A stretch of 64,000 nt of DNA from JAAYZM01 sp964510785 (GTDB lineage: Bacteria; Actinomycetota; Actinomycetes; Actinomycetales; Cellulomonadaceae). The notes beneath the pieces were generated by a model that was not told where the DNA came from, ran no database searches, and worked only from the letters and a program-made list of their open reading frames with translations. How positions within the stretch are numbered: the first letter of the stretch is position 1; each line of letters starts with the position of its first letter. The DNA is taken from NCBI GenBank assembly GCA_964510785.1, contig CAZECM010000003.1, positions 22,118 to 86,117 of the forward strand. Direction: 5' to 3'. Below are positions 43,530 through 51,769 of the stretch, piece by piece. The position numbers and the translations under genes are program-made.

Positions 43530-44154
43530 CGACGAGGTACGCATCGTGATCGCCGACGACCACCCCGTGGTCCGTGCCGGACTGCGCGCCGTGCTGCAGA
43601 CCGAGCCCGGCTTCGTCGTCGTCGCCGAGTGCGCCACCGCCGCGCAGGCGGTTCGACGGTGCGCCGAGGGGGGAGCCGACGTCGTGCTCATGGACCTGCA
43701 GTTCGGGTCCGGCCTCTCGGGCACTGCGGCGACCGCCGCGATCGCCCAGGTGCCTGGCGCCCCCCGGGTGGTCATCCTCACCACGTACGACTCCGATGCC
43801 GACGTCATGGCCGCGATCGACGCCGGCGCCAGCGGATACCTGCTCAAGGACGCACCACCCGAGGAGCTCGCCGTAGCCGTCCGCACCGCCGCCGGGGGGT
43901 CAGCCCTCGCGCCCGCGATCACCTCCCGCCTCCTGGAGCGCCTCCGCGCCCCGGGGACCGGGCTCACTCCCCGTGAGCTCGAGGTGCTCCAGCTCGTGGC
44001 CGAAGGGTTGTCCAACCAGCAGATCAGTCAACGGCTCTTCCTCAGCCAGGCGACCGTCAAGACGCACCTCGCTCACGTCTACGCGAAGCTCGACGTCGAC
44101 TCCCGTAGCGCCGCCGTCGCTGCCGCGACGAGGCGCGGCATCCTGCGCCGCTGA
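43513..44154 (+). CDS. LuxR/NarL-type response regulator
   Basis: A 213-residue regulator. The receiver domain has the acidic pocket ADDHP near 14-18, phospho-acceptor D61 in VVLMDLQ and K112 in YLLKDAPP; the LuxR-type HTH spans about 148-205 (LTPRELEVLQLVAEGLSNQQISQRLFLSQATVKTHL). The GTG at 43513 or ATG at 43519 start lies within the end of the kinase gene, giving translational coupling. Confidence 0.93.
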   Translation: MTMTADDEVRIVIADDHPVVRAGLRAVLQTEPGFVVVAECATAAQAVRRCAEGGADVVLMDLQFGSGLSGTAATAAIAQVPGAPRVVILTTYDSDADVMAAIDAGASGYLLKDAPPEELAVAVRTAAGGSALAPAITSRLLERLRAPGTGLTPRELEVLQLVAEGLSNQQISQRLFLSQATVKTHLAHVYAKLDVDSRSAAVAAATRRGILRR

Positions 44155-44166
44155 GACCTGCGCGTC

Positions 44167-45276
44167 CTATCGCGCCGCGTCGAGCGCCGTCTGCACCGTG
44201 TTGAGCAGGTCCTCCCACGAGGCGATGAACTTGTCGACGCCTTCGCGCTCGAGCGTCGCCGTGACGTCGTCGTAGTCGATCCCGAGGGTCGCGAGTCCGT
44301 CGAGCACGGCGTGGGCGTCGGCGTACTCGCCCGTCACGGCGTCGCCGTGCAGCTCCGCGTGGTCGAAGGTCGCCTCGAGGGTCTTCTCCGGCATCGTGTT
44401 GACCGTCCCGCCCACCGCGAGCTCGGTGACGTAGAGCGTGTGCGGCAGCGCGGGGTCCTTGACGCCCGTCGAGGCCCACAGCGGGCGCTGCAGGTTCGCT
44501 CCCGCGACGAGGAGCGCGCGGGCCCGGGGGGTGGCGAACTCCTGCTCGAACAGCTCGTAGGCGAGGCGGGCGTTCGCGACTCCCGCGCGGGAGCGCAGCG
44601 CTGCGGCGTCGTCGGTGCCGATCACCTCGAGCCGCTTGTCCACCTCCGTGTCCACCCGCGAGACGAAGAACGAGGCGACCGAGTGGATCGTGCTCAGGTC
44701 GATCCCACCCGCGCGGGCCCGCTCGAGGCCGGTGAGGTAGGCGTCGACGACCTCGCGGTAGCGGTCCAGGGCGAAGATCAGGGTCACGTTGACGCTGATG
44801 CCGCGCGCGATGGTGTCCGTGATGGCCACGAGACCCTCGGCGGTCGCGGGAATCTTGACGAGGATGTTGGGTCGGTCGACCTTCGCCGAGAGCTCCTCGG
44901 CTGCCGTGACGGTTCCCGCGGCGTCGTACGCGAGACCCGGCGGCACCTCGATCGACACACGGCCGTCCACCCCGCCCGAGCGCTCGAAGACATCGACGAA
45001 CACGTCGGCAGCGGCCGCGACGTCCGCCGTCGTGATCTCGAGCACCGCGCCCTCGACCGAGGCGCCCGTCGCGGCGAGCGCCGCGATCGCGTCCCGGTAG
45101 GAGTCGGAGCCCGCGACGGCGGTCGCGAAGATCGTGGGGTTGGTGGTCACACCGACGACGTCGCGCGAGGAGATGAGCGCGGCCAGCTCACCGGAACGGA
45201 TGCGCTCACGCGAGAGGTCGTCGAGCCAGATGCTCACGCCGAGGGCGCTGAGCTGGGCGGTGCGGGTGGCGGACAT
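44167..45276 (-). CDS. tal: Transaldolase
   Basis: A 369-residue transaldolase of the actinobacterial type. The Schiff-base lysine is K141 in ILVKIPAT; GVTTNPTIF near 42-50 and IHSVASFFVSRVDTEVDK are conserved. It moves a dihydroxyacetone unit between sugar phosphates in the pentose phosphate pathway. No transketolase or glucose-6-phosphate dehydrogenase gene is adjacent, although these commonly flank it. Confidence 0.93.
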   Translation of the reverse strand: MSATRTAQLSALGVSIWLDDLSRERIRSGELAALISSRDVVGVTTNPTIFATAVAGSDSYRDAIAALAATGASVEGAVLEITTADVAAAADVFVDVFERSGGVDGRVSIEVPPGLAYDAAGTVTAAEELSAKVDRPNILVKIPATAEGLVAITDTIARGISVNVTLIFALDRYREVVDAYLTGLERARAGGIDLSTIHSVASFFVSRVDTEVDKRLEVIGTDDAAALRSRAGVANARLAYELFEQEFATPRARALLVAGANLQRPLWASTGVKDPALPHTLYVTELAVGGTVNTMPEKTLEATFDHAELHGDAVTGEYADAHAVLDGLATLGIDYDDVTATLEREGVDKFIASWEDLLNTVQTALDAAR

Positions 45277-45378
45277 GGGACTCCTTGGCCGGGCGGGGGT
45301 GCTTCGTCCCACCATAGGTCGGCCCACCCGCGAGGGCAGCCCGCAGGGGCGGCCCGCGAGCAGGGTACGGTCGGGTTC

Positions 45379-46671
45379 GTGAACTCCGAGATGCCTGCCC
45401 TGGGTGCCAGCCTCCCCACCCCGCGTGCCGACCGTCCCGCCCCGCGCGAGGCCGCTCACGTGCCCGCCGCCGCGCGCCCGGTGCTTCTCGCCGAGGCGCG
45501 GGCCATGGCCCCCGAGCTCGTCGCGCTGCGCCACGCGCTGCACCGCACCCCGGAGATCGGGCTCGCCCTGCCGGGCACCCAGGCACAGGTCCTCGCCGCC
45601 CTCGACGGTCTCGGCCTCGAGGTGTCGACGGGAACCGGGCTCGGCTCGATCACGGCCGTGCTGCGCGGGGGACGGCCCGGCCCCGCCGTCCTGCTGCGCG
45701 GCGACATGGACGCGCTGCCCGTGCGGGAGGACTCGGGCGAGCCGTTCACGAGCGAGCACGACGGTGTGATGCACGCGTGCGGGCACGACCTCCACATGGC
45801 GGGGCTCGTCGGCGCGGCGCGGTTGCTCGCGGCCCGCCGTGACGAGCTCCCCGGCTCGGTCGTGCTCATGTTCCAGCCCGGCGAGGAGGGCTACCACGGC
45901 GCGCGCCACATGATCGAGGAGGGGGTGCTCGACGCGGCGGGGGAGCGCGTGGTCGCGGCGTACGGCGTGCACGTGTTCTCCGCGCACCTGCCCACGGGCG
46001 TGGTCGCCGCCCGGCCGGGCACGCTCATGGCCGCGTCCGACCAGCTGTACGTGCGCGTCCTCGGCAGGGGCGGGCACGGCTCGAAGCCCCACCTGGCTGC
46101 GGACCCGGTGCCCGTCGCCGCGGAGATCGTGCTCGCTCTCCAGGCCGCCGTGACCCGTCAGTTCGACGCCCACGACCCCGTGGTCGTGAGCGTCGGGCGG
46201 CTCGCGGCGGGCACGGTCGACAACGTCATCCCCGAGGTCGCCGAGCTCGACGCGACCGTGCGGACGTTCTCGCCCGCGCAGCACGCCGTCATCCCCGAGC
46301 GGCTCACGCGCCTCGTGGAGCACATCGCGGCCGCGCACGGACTCACGGCGGAGGTCCGGTACGAGCGTGGCTACCCCGTCACGGTGAACGACGCCGGCGA
46401 GGTGGCGCGCGCGGCCCGCGTGTCGCGCGAGGTGCTCGGTGACCAGGGTTGGCACGACCTCGCCGACCCCGTCGCCGGTGCGGAGGACTTCTCGTACGTG
46501 CTCGAGCAGGTCCCCGGTGCGTATCTCTTCGTCGCCGCCACCCCGCCCGGCCTGGATCCCGAGGCGGCGCCCTACAACCACTCGGCACAGGCGCGGTTCG
46601 ACGACGACGCGGTGCCCGTCAGCGCCGCCGTCCTCGCAGCCCTGGCCGTGGACCGGCTCGCGCAGGGCTGA
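45379..46671 (+). CDS. M20-family amidohydrolase (N-acyl amino acid hydrolase type)
   Basis: A 430-residue metal-dependent amidohydrolase. Metal ligands are suggested by C134 and H136 in MHACGHDLH, E169-E170 in FQPGEEG and a late His; GRGGHGSKPH belongs to the dimerisation/lid region. The family cleaves acyl groups from amino acids or indole conjugates. TACGGT (45366-45371) seven nt before the GTG at 45379 implies a leaderless mRNA; ATG 45391 is an alternative. The 3' end falls within a 15-bp tandem repeat. Confidence 0.88.
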   Translation: MNSEMPALGASLPTPRADRPAPREAAHVPAAARPVLLAEARAMAPELVALRHALHRTPEIGLALPGTQAQVLAALDGLGLEVSTGTGLGSITAVLRGGRPGPAVLLRGDMDALPVREDSGEPFTSEHDGVMHACGHDLHMAGLVGAARLLAARRDELPGSVVLMFQPGEEGYHGARHMIEEGVLDAAGERVVAAYGVHVFSAHLPTGVVAARPGTLMAASDQLYVRVLGRGGHGSKPHLAADPVPVAAEIVLALQAAVTRQFDAHDPVVVSVGRLAAGTVDNVIPEVAELDATVRTFSPAQHAVIPERLTRLVEHIAAAHGLTAEVRYERGYPVTVNDAGEVARAARVSREVLGDQGWHDLADPVAGAEDFSYVLEQVPGAYLFVAATPPGLDPEAAPYNHSAQARFDDDAVPVSAAVLAALAVDRLAQG

Positions 46672-46702
46672 TTCGCGCGGGGCTGACTCGCGCAGGGCTG
46701 GC
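46658..46702. repeat. Three tandem copies of a 15-bp unit
   Basis: Units TCGCGCAGGGCTGAT, TCGCGCGGGGCTGAC and TCGCGCAGGGCTGGC follow each other across the stop codon of the amidohydrolase gene (TGA 46669-46671). Probably slippage-type expansion without function. Confidence 0.8.
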
Positions 46703-46776
46703 GGGGTTCCGCTCGCGGGCGCACCTGGGCGGACCTACGCTCGAAGCACGATGTCGCTGCGACCAGGAGGTTCACC

Positions 46777-46950
46777 GTGACGCACGACCGAGAAGACACC
46801 GTCCGCAACCGCTACGGGCCCGACGACGAGCCCGAGGCCCCGGGATCGCAGCACGGCGAGACGCACGTCGACCCCCACGGCGACACCACCCACGGCACCG
46901 GTGCCGCCCCCAAGAACGTCGACGACGACGATGTCGACGAGGACGTCTAG
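46777..46950 (+). CDS. Small acidic hypothetical protein
   Basis: A 57-residue protein starting at GTG 46777 with AGGAGG at 46765-46770. It is very polar: THDREDTVRNRYGPDDEPEA at the start, a His/Asp/Gly-rich middle and the tail NVDDDDVDEDV. No hydrophobic core is obvious, so it is probably disordered. The good ribosome-binding site and high-GC codon use support it as real. Its TAG overlaps the stop of the convergent FAD gene in a shared CTAG. Confidence 0.55.
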   Translation: MTHDREDTVRNRYGPDDEPEAPGSQHGETHVDPHGDTTHGTGAAPKNVDDDDVDEDV

Positions 46951-48452
46951 CCCGGCTCGACCTGCTCGAGGGGCGAGCTCGCCGGCCCTTCGAGCACCGA
47001 GCCGTCCGGCGCGAACCGCGAGCCGTGAAGGGGGCAGTCCCACGAGCGCTCGAGATCGTTCCAGCGCACGATTCCGCCCACGTGGGTGCACGACCCGCTG
47101 ACGGAGCACGTCGCCCCGTCGACCGTCGAGATCGCCACGGGTGAGACTCCCTCGCGGGCGACCACCCCGGTGCCCTCCGCCGGGGGCGCCTCGCTCTCGG
47201 TGCCACCCGTGATGGCGAGCTGGTCACGCACGAGGGTCGCCGCCACCTGAGCGTTCGCCCGGAGCGCCGCCGTCGTCCCCGCGAGCTCGTGGCTGCTCCA
47301 CGACCGGAACGCGTCGGACCAGGCCGGCACGTCCTCGTCCGTGACGAGCGCGGCGAGGATCGCGGCGGCCGCAGCCCCGTTCGTCATGCCCCACTTCGCG
47401 AAGCCGGTCGCGACGAGCACGCGGTGCGACCTCGGCGTGAGCGGCCCCACGTGGGGCAGGCCGTCGAACGTGTGGAAGTCCTGGGCGGACCAGCGGTAGC
47501 GGGCCACCGCCCCGGGGAAGTGCTGCCCGGTCCAGTCGACGAGGTCCTGTGCCTGCAGCGCTTCGGAGTCGGTGCGGCCGACCACGTGGTCGTTCCCGCC
47601 CACGAGCAGCACGTCGCCGTCGGGACCGGGTGTGCAGCGCACGGAGCGCACGGGGTCGCCCGCCGAGAGGTACATGTCCTGCGGCACGGGTCCGGCGGGC
47701 TCGAAGGCCGTGAGGTAGGACCGGTGCGCCTCGAGCCGGGCGAAGAACGCCCCGCGGTCGGACACGGGGCTGCCCGTGGCCAGGACGACGTGCTCGGCGT
47801 GCACGGTGCCGGCCGTCGTGACGACGGCGTCGTCGTCGTGGATGTCGGTGACCCGGGCGCCGGTGCGCAACGCGACTCCCAGCGACGCGGCATGGGCGGC
47901 GAGGGCCTCGAGGAGCAGGCGGGGGTCGAGCTGGAGCTGGCCGTCGAGGACGACGGCGCCCATCACGTCGAACGGCTCGTCACCGCCCCGCCGCCAACGC
48001 ACCGGCAGGCCGAGCCGTTCGCACGCCTCCTGCTCGCGCTCGACAGCCTCGAGCTGGGCGCCGTCGGCTGCGAACGTCACGGCTGAGCGCTGCTGGACGT
48101 CCACACCGAGCTCGCGCGCCAGGGAGAGGACCCAGGCCTGACCTGCGCGGTTCCCCGCGACGTACTGGTCCACGAGGGCACCGTCGTGACGGGAGTGCAG
48201 CTCGGACAGCCGTGTGCCCTGCAGGAGCGAGACCTTCGCGGTGGTCCGCCCGCTCGCCCCGGCCCCCACGTGGCGGGACTCGAGGACGACCACGGAGCAG
48301 CCGCGCCCGGCGAGCTCGATCGCGGTGGCCAGGCCCGTGATACCCGCGCCCACGACGGCGACGTCGTACCCGCGCGCGAGCGGCGTCGCGGACCAGTCGC
48401 GCCGCGGCGCCGAGTCGTCCCACAGCGCCGGGCGCTCGGTCGACGGCGGCAC
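46947..48452 (-). CDS. FAD-dependent oxidoreductase with C-terminal Rieske domain
   Basis: A 501-residue protein. The FAD-binding motif VVGAGITGLATAIE (G35, G37, G40) opens a DAO-type fold to about 380; the C-terminal Rieske [2Fe-2S] domain has C455-T-H457 and C473-P-L-H476-G. This fusion is a known bacterial family of unclear substrate. Stop overlaps the convergent 57-residue gene. Confidence 0.9.
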   Translation of the reverse strand: MPPSTERPALWDDSAPRRDWSATPLARGYDVAVVGAGITGLATAIELAGRGCSVVVLESRHVGAGASGRTTAKVSLLQGTRLSELHSRHDGALVDQYVAGNRAGQAWVLSLARELGVDVQQRSAVTFAADGAQLEAVEREQEACERLGLPVRWRRGGDEPFDVMGAVVLDGQLQLDPRLLLEALAAHAASLGVALRTGARVTDIHDDDAVVTTAGTVHAEHVVLATGSPVSDRGAFFARLEAHRSYLTAFEPAGPVPQDMYLSAGDPVRSVRCTPGPDGDVLLVGGNDHVVGRTDSEALQAQDLVDWTGQHFPGAVARYRWSAQDFHTFDGLPHVGPLTPRSHRVLVATGFAKWGMTNGAAAAAILAALVTDEDVPAWSDAFRSWSSHELAGTTAALRANAQVAATLVRDQLAITGGTESEAPPAEGTGVVAREGVSPVAISTVDGATCSVSGSCTHVGGIVRWNDLERSWDCPLHGSRFAPDGSVLEGPASSPLEQVEPG

Positions 48453-48455
48453 GGC

Positions 48456-48725
48456 TCAGGAGTTCCGCAGCGCGGAGATGAGCTCTGACTTGCGCATCGA
48501 GGAGCGTCCCTCGACGCCCACCTCGCGGGCCTTGTCGCGCAGCTGCTCGACGGTCCAGTCTTCGTAGTCGCCGGCCTTGCCGCCCTTGCGGCCCACCTGC
48601 GAGCGGGACGTCTTTGCCGCCGCGTTCGCGATGCGCGCGGACTTCTGCTTGGAGTTGCCCTCGTCGCGCAGCTTCTCGTAGAGCTCTTTGTCCTTGACGC
48701 TCGGTCCGGGGTCTCGTCGTGGCAT
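48456..48725 (-). CDS. DUF7218 family / Rho N-terminal-like small basic protein
   Basis: An 89-residue protein: MPRRDPGPSVKDKELYEKLRDEGNSKQKSARIANAAAKTSR is a conserved head in actinobacteria and the tail WTVEQLRDKAREVGVEGRSSMRKSELISALR is a Rho N-terminal/SAP-like helix pair that may bind nucleic acid. A strong AAGGAGA lies before the ATG. Separated by 3 nt from the FAD gene downstream. Confidence 0.8.
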   Translation of the reverse strand: MPRRDPGPSVKDKELYEKLRDEGNSKQKSARIANAAAKTSRSQVGRKGGKAGDYEDWTVEQLRDKAREVGVEGRSSMRKSELISALRNS

Positions 48726-48790
48726 TTCGTCTCCTTCCCGGCACTTCGAGTGTGTGCTGCGGCGACGCGCGGCGCATCTCGAGGCAGCCG

Positions 48791-49945
48791 TCAGCGGGAG
48801 ACGATGCCGCCCGTGACCCACTGGCGCACCGCAGCGAGGTCCTGCTTGCCCAGGTCGATGCGTGCACCCCGGCACAGACCCACCACGTGGTCCGCCCACG
48901 TCTCGGCGAGCTTCTTGAGCGCCGGCTTCTTGCGCAGGTCGAGTCCCGCGTAGAGCACGCCGTCGATCACCTGCTTGACGGAGGACCGCCCGACGTTCGC
49001 CTCGGCTGCCTGGCACGCCTCGTAGGCGCGCCGCGACGTGAGCTCGCGGTCGAAGGGCTGCTTCGCGACGTCGTCGGCGAGCGCCCGCAGCAGCACGGCG
49101 AAGAACTCGGTGCGCAGGTTCGGCACGTCCGTCACGGTGGTGATCTGGCGCTGCAGCGGGGCGAGGTCCACCTTGGTCGCCGCCTTCGCCGCCTCGGCGG
49201 CGGCGGCCTTGGCCGTCTGCTGCTGCCGCGCGGGGGGCGGAGAGGTGGTCGAGCCGCCGTTGCCCGCCGTCGGCCCCGCACCGCTCGAGACGACACCGCT
49301 CGAACCCGCACCGCCCGTACCCGTCCCGCTCGCACCCGCGCCGCCCGACTTCGACGGCGCACGTTGGCCACCGTTTCCCGACGCGGCGGCGGCTTCGGCG
49401 GCGTTGGCCTCGGCCACGGCGGTGCGCAGGAGTGCGGCGAGCGCGTCGGCCGCGACGACCTCGTCCGCGACGGCCCGGTAGGCGCTCGCGGCCGGGCTCG
49501 CCGTGACGATCGTGACGCGACGGTCCGCGGCGCGGCAGCGCAGGGCGAGGGGAGTGAAGTCGGCGTCGGCGGAGACGATCACGAACTCGTCGTAGTGGGT
49601 CTGCGCGGCGAGGGCGTCGACGGCGTCGAGCACGAGGTTGATGTCCGCGCTCGACTTGCCCTGCTGCGTGAGCGAGGGGCAGTCGACCACGGAGAAGCCG
49701 GCGCGCGTGAAGTTCGCCCGGAACTGCGAGAACGCCGAGGGGTTGAGGTAGCAGTTGCGCACGAGGTAACGGCGGGAGAACGTGCCGCCGGCGTCCTCGC
49801 CGTCCTCGAACGCCTCGAGCCACTTGCCGGGTGACTCCGCGAACGCGGCCGCGGCGTCGGCGTCGAGGCGCTTGAGGCCGAGGTAGACGTTGTCGAAGTC
49901 GACGAAGAGGGCGCAGCGCAGGGTCCGTGCGGGAGTGGTGGTCAC
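48791..49945 (-). CDS. NYN (PIN-like) domain RNase protein
   Basis: A 384-residue protein. The N-terminal NYN nuclease domain (about 10-165) has acidic residues D16 and D18 in FVDFDNVYLGL, D101 in SSADINLVLDAVD, and D127 and D129 in VSADADFTPL, which would bind metal. A Gly/Ser/Ala-rich low-complexity linker (about 185-260) connects to a C-terminal helical domain (about 265-384) that resembles an RNA-binding OST-HTH-like module. A role in RNA processing or decay is likely; the target is unknown. Confidence 0.82.
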   Translation of the reverse strand: MTTTPARTLRCALFVDFDNVYLGLKRLDADAAAAFAESPGKWLEAFEDGEDAGGTFSRRYLVRNCYLNPSAFSQFRANFTRAGFSVVDCPSLTQQGKSSADINLVLDAVDALAAQTHYDEFVIVSADADFTPLALRCRAADRRVTIVTASPAASAYRAVADEVVAADALAALLRTAVAEANAAEAAAASGNGGQRAPSKSGGAGASGTGTGGAGSSGVVSSGAGPTAGNGGSTTSPPPARQQQTAKAAAAEAAKAATKVDLAPLQRQITTVTDVPNLRTEFFAVLLRALADDVAKQPFDRELTSRRAYEACQAAEANVGRSSVKQVIDGVLYAGLDLRKKPALKKLAETWADHVVGLCRGARIDLGKQDLAAVRQWVTGGIVSR

Positions 49946-49978
49946 GGCTCCATCCTTGCGCGGATCGCCGCGAGGGGC

Positions 49979-50389
49979 CTACACCTCGCCGATGCTCACC
50001 ATCCAGGAGACGCCGAACCGGTCGATCGTCATCCCGAACAGGTCGCCCCACGGGGCACGTTCGAGGGGGAGCTCGACGCTGCCGGTCCCGGAGAGCCGGT
50101 CCCAGTAACCGCGGAGCTCGGCCTCGTCGTCCCCGCCCAGCGAGATCGACACGGCGCTGCCCGACGGCGCGGGCTGCCCCGGCGGCGCATCCCCGGCCAT
50201 GAGGGTGAAGCCCGCGGCGGAGCGGAGCTCACCGTGCATGATCCGGTTCTCGTCCTCCGGCCCGTTCGACATACCGCCCTCGAGGTAGGTGGTCAGCTCG
50301 AGGTTCCCCCCGAAGGTGCCGTGGTAGAACTCGAGCGCCTCGCGAGCGGTCCCGTCGAAGATGACGTAAGGGTTGAGCAGCGTGGGCAT
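49979..50389 (-). CDS. VOC family protein (PhnB-like)
   Basis: A 136-residue PhnB-type glyoxalase-fold protein: LNPYVIFDGTAREALEFYHGTFGG, HGELRSAAGFTLMAGD, and the end WGDLFGMTIDRFGVSWMVSIGE. This pattern is typical of the 3-demethylubiquinone methyltransferase-like (PhnB) family; function unknown. The ATG at 50389 follows GGAGG in GAGGAGGCCGCC. Confidence 0.88.
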   Translation of the reverse strand: MPTLLNPYVIFDGTAREALEFYHGTFGGNLELTTYLEGGMSNGPEDENRIMHGELRSAAGFTLMAGDAPPGQPAPSGSAVSISLGGDDEAELRGYWDRLSGTGSVELPLERAPWGDLFGMTIDRFGVSWMVSIGEV

Positions 50390-50478
50390 GGCGGCCTCCT
50401 CGGCGTCGTTCGTGCTCCGAGTATCGACCCGCGGCGGGCCGCGCGCACGGGGTGTGCGGTTGCGGCACCCTGGTGGCG

Positions 50479-50531
50479 TTGACACCGGCGTGGCGACTCA
50501 CTAGATTCGCAGATAGTAAACTTTCCTTACT
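50479..50531 (+). promoter_or_regulatory. Promoter and operator of the ROK operon
   Basis: TTGACA (50479-50484) and TAGATT (50502-50507), 17 nt apart, form a near-consensus promoter, with a start expected near 50513. Directly after it, AGTAA (50515-50519) and TTACT (50527-50531) make an inverted repeat in an AT-rich island, a fitting operator for the ROK regulator. Confidence 0.7.
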
Positions 50532-50545
50532 TCGACGGAGAAGAT

Positions 50546-51769
50546 GTGGCAGATCGGCCAGCAGGGCGCGTGCCGGGACCCGAGCGGTCCGCCGAGCCAC
50601 CCGTTCCCGCGACTCCCGGACTCCTGCGCTCCCTCAACAACCGCGTGGTCCTCGACCTGTTCATCCAGCACGGCTCGTTGAGCCGTGGCGAGGTCCGCAC
50701 CCTGACGGGGCTCTCCAAGCCGACGGCGTCCCAGCTGCTCGCCCGGCTCGAGGAGAGCGGGCTGGTCCTCAAGAACGGTTTCGGCAAGGCCGCCGCGCCG
50801 GGCGGCAGGGCGGCCCAGCTCTACGTGCTCAACCCGCAGTCCGGCTACGCGGGCGCGATCGACGTCTCCTCGGCGGTGCCGCGCGCCCGGGTGGCGGACG
50901 TGGTGGGCACCCTCGTGGGCGAGGCGGACGCGCGCGAGGCGGGAGTCGCGGCCGACGCCGGGCCCGAGGGTGCCGTGCGGGTCCTCGAGGCGGCGGCGCG
51001 GGTCGCGGGCAAGGAGCTCACCGACCTCGACGCTCTCGTCGTCGGCGCCCCCGGCTCCTACGACCCCGGCGCGGACGAGCTGCGGTTCTCCGACCACCTC
51101 GTCGGGTGGCAGGACCCCGGGCTCGTCGCCGCTCTGCGCGAACGCCTCGGCATCCCCGTGTTCATCGAGAACGACGTCAACCTCGTCGCGGTCGCGGAGC
51201 AGCGCACCGCCCCGGCGGACGCCGACAACTTCTTCCTGCTGTGGCTCGACGACCGCATCGGTGGCGCGCTCGTCATCGACGGCGGCCTGTACCGAGGGGC
51301 GCGCGGCGCGGCGGGGGAGGCCGCGTTCCTCCAGCTCCCCGGGGTGCCCGTCGTGCGCGACCCGGCCCGGGACAACCACGGGGGCTTCGAGGACCTCGTC
51401 GGCGAGGGCGCGATCAGGGCGATGGCCGCCGAGCGCGGCCTCGTGGGCGAGGACGCGGTGGGGATCGTCGAGCGCGCGGTCGCGGACGACGCTCCGGCCG
51501 CGACCGAGCTCCTGACCGAGATCGCCTCGCGCTACGCGATCGGGCTGGCCTCGGTGCTGGCGCTGCTCGACCCGGGGCGCGTCGTCGTCGCCGGATCCGT
51601 CGCGCGTGCCGGCGGCGAGCGGCTCCGGGCCCTCGTCGAGCGCGAGCTCGCCTCCGTGGCGATCACGACGCCGCCGCTGTCCCTCGGCGTCGTCGAGGCC
51701 TCGCCGATCCTGACGGGGGCGCTCATGCTGAGCCTCGACCACGCGCGCGACCGGGTCTTCGCGACGTGA
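50546..51769 (+). CDS. ROK family transcriptional regulator
   Basis: A 407-residue NagC/XylR-type protein: winged helix at about 25-80 (RSLNNRVVLDLFIQHGSLSRGEVRTLTGLSKPTASQLLARL) and a sugar-kinase-like domain with FIENDVNLVAVAEQ and GDG-like DDRIGGALVIDGGLYRGARG. The zinc motif of typical ROK proteins (GH, then CxCGxxGC) is absent. It overlaps the GH4 gene by four bases, so regulator and operon are one transcript, likely autoregulated. Confidence 0.88.
   Translation: MADRPAGRVPGPERSAEPPVPATPGLLRSLNNRVVLDLFIQHGSLSRGEVRTLTGLSKPTASQLLARLEESGLVLKNGFGKAAAPGGRAAQLYVLNPQSGYAGAIDVSSAVPRARVADVVGTLVGEADAREAGVAADAGPEGAVRVLEAAARVAGKELTDLDALVVGAPGSYDPGADELRFSDHLVGWQDPGLVAALRERLGIPVFIENDVNLVAVAEQRTAPADADNFFLLWLDDRIGGALVIDGGLYRGARGAAGEAAFLQLPGVPVVRDPARDNHGGFEDLVGEGAIRAMAAERGLVGEDAVGIVERAVADDAPAATELLTEIASRYAIGLASVLALLDPGRVVVAGSVARAGGERLRALVERELASVAITTPPLSLGVVEASPILTGALMLSLDHARDRVFAT

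Noticed and set aside
49200..49400. Repetitive sequence within the NYN gene.
   Set aside because: It encodes the Gly/Ser/Ala linker; codon-level redundancy explains it.
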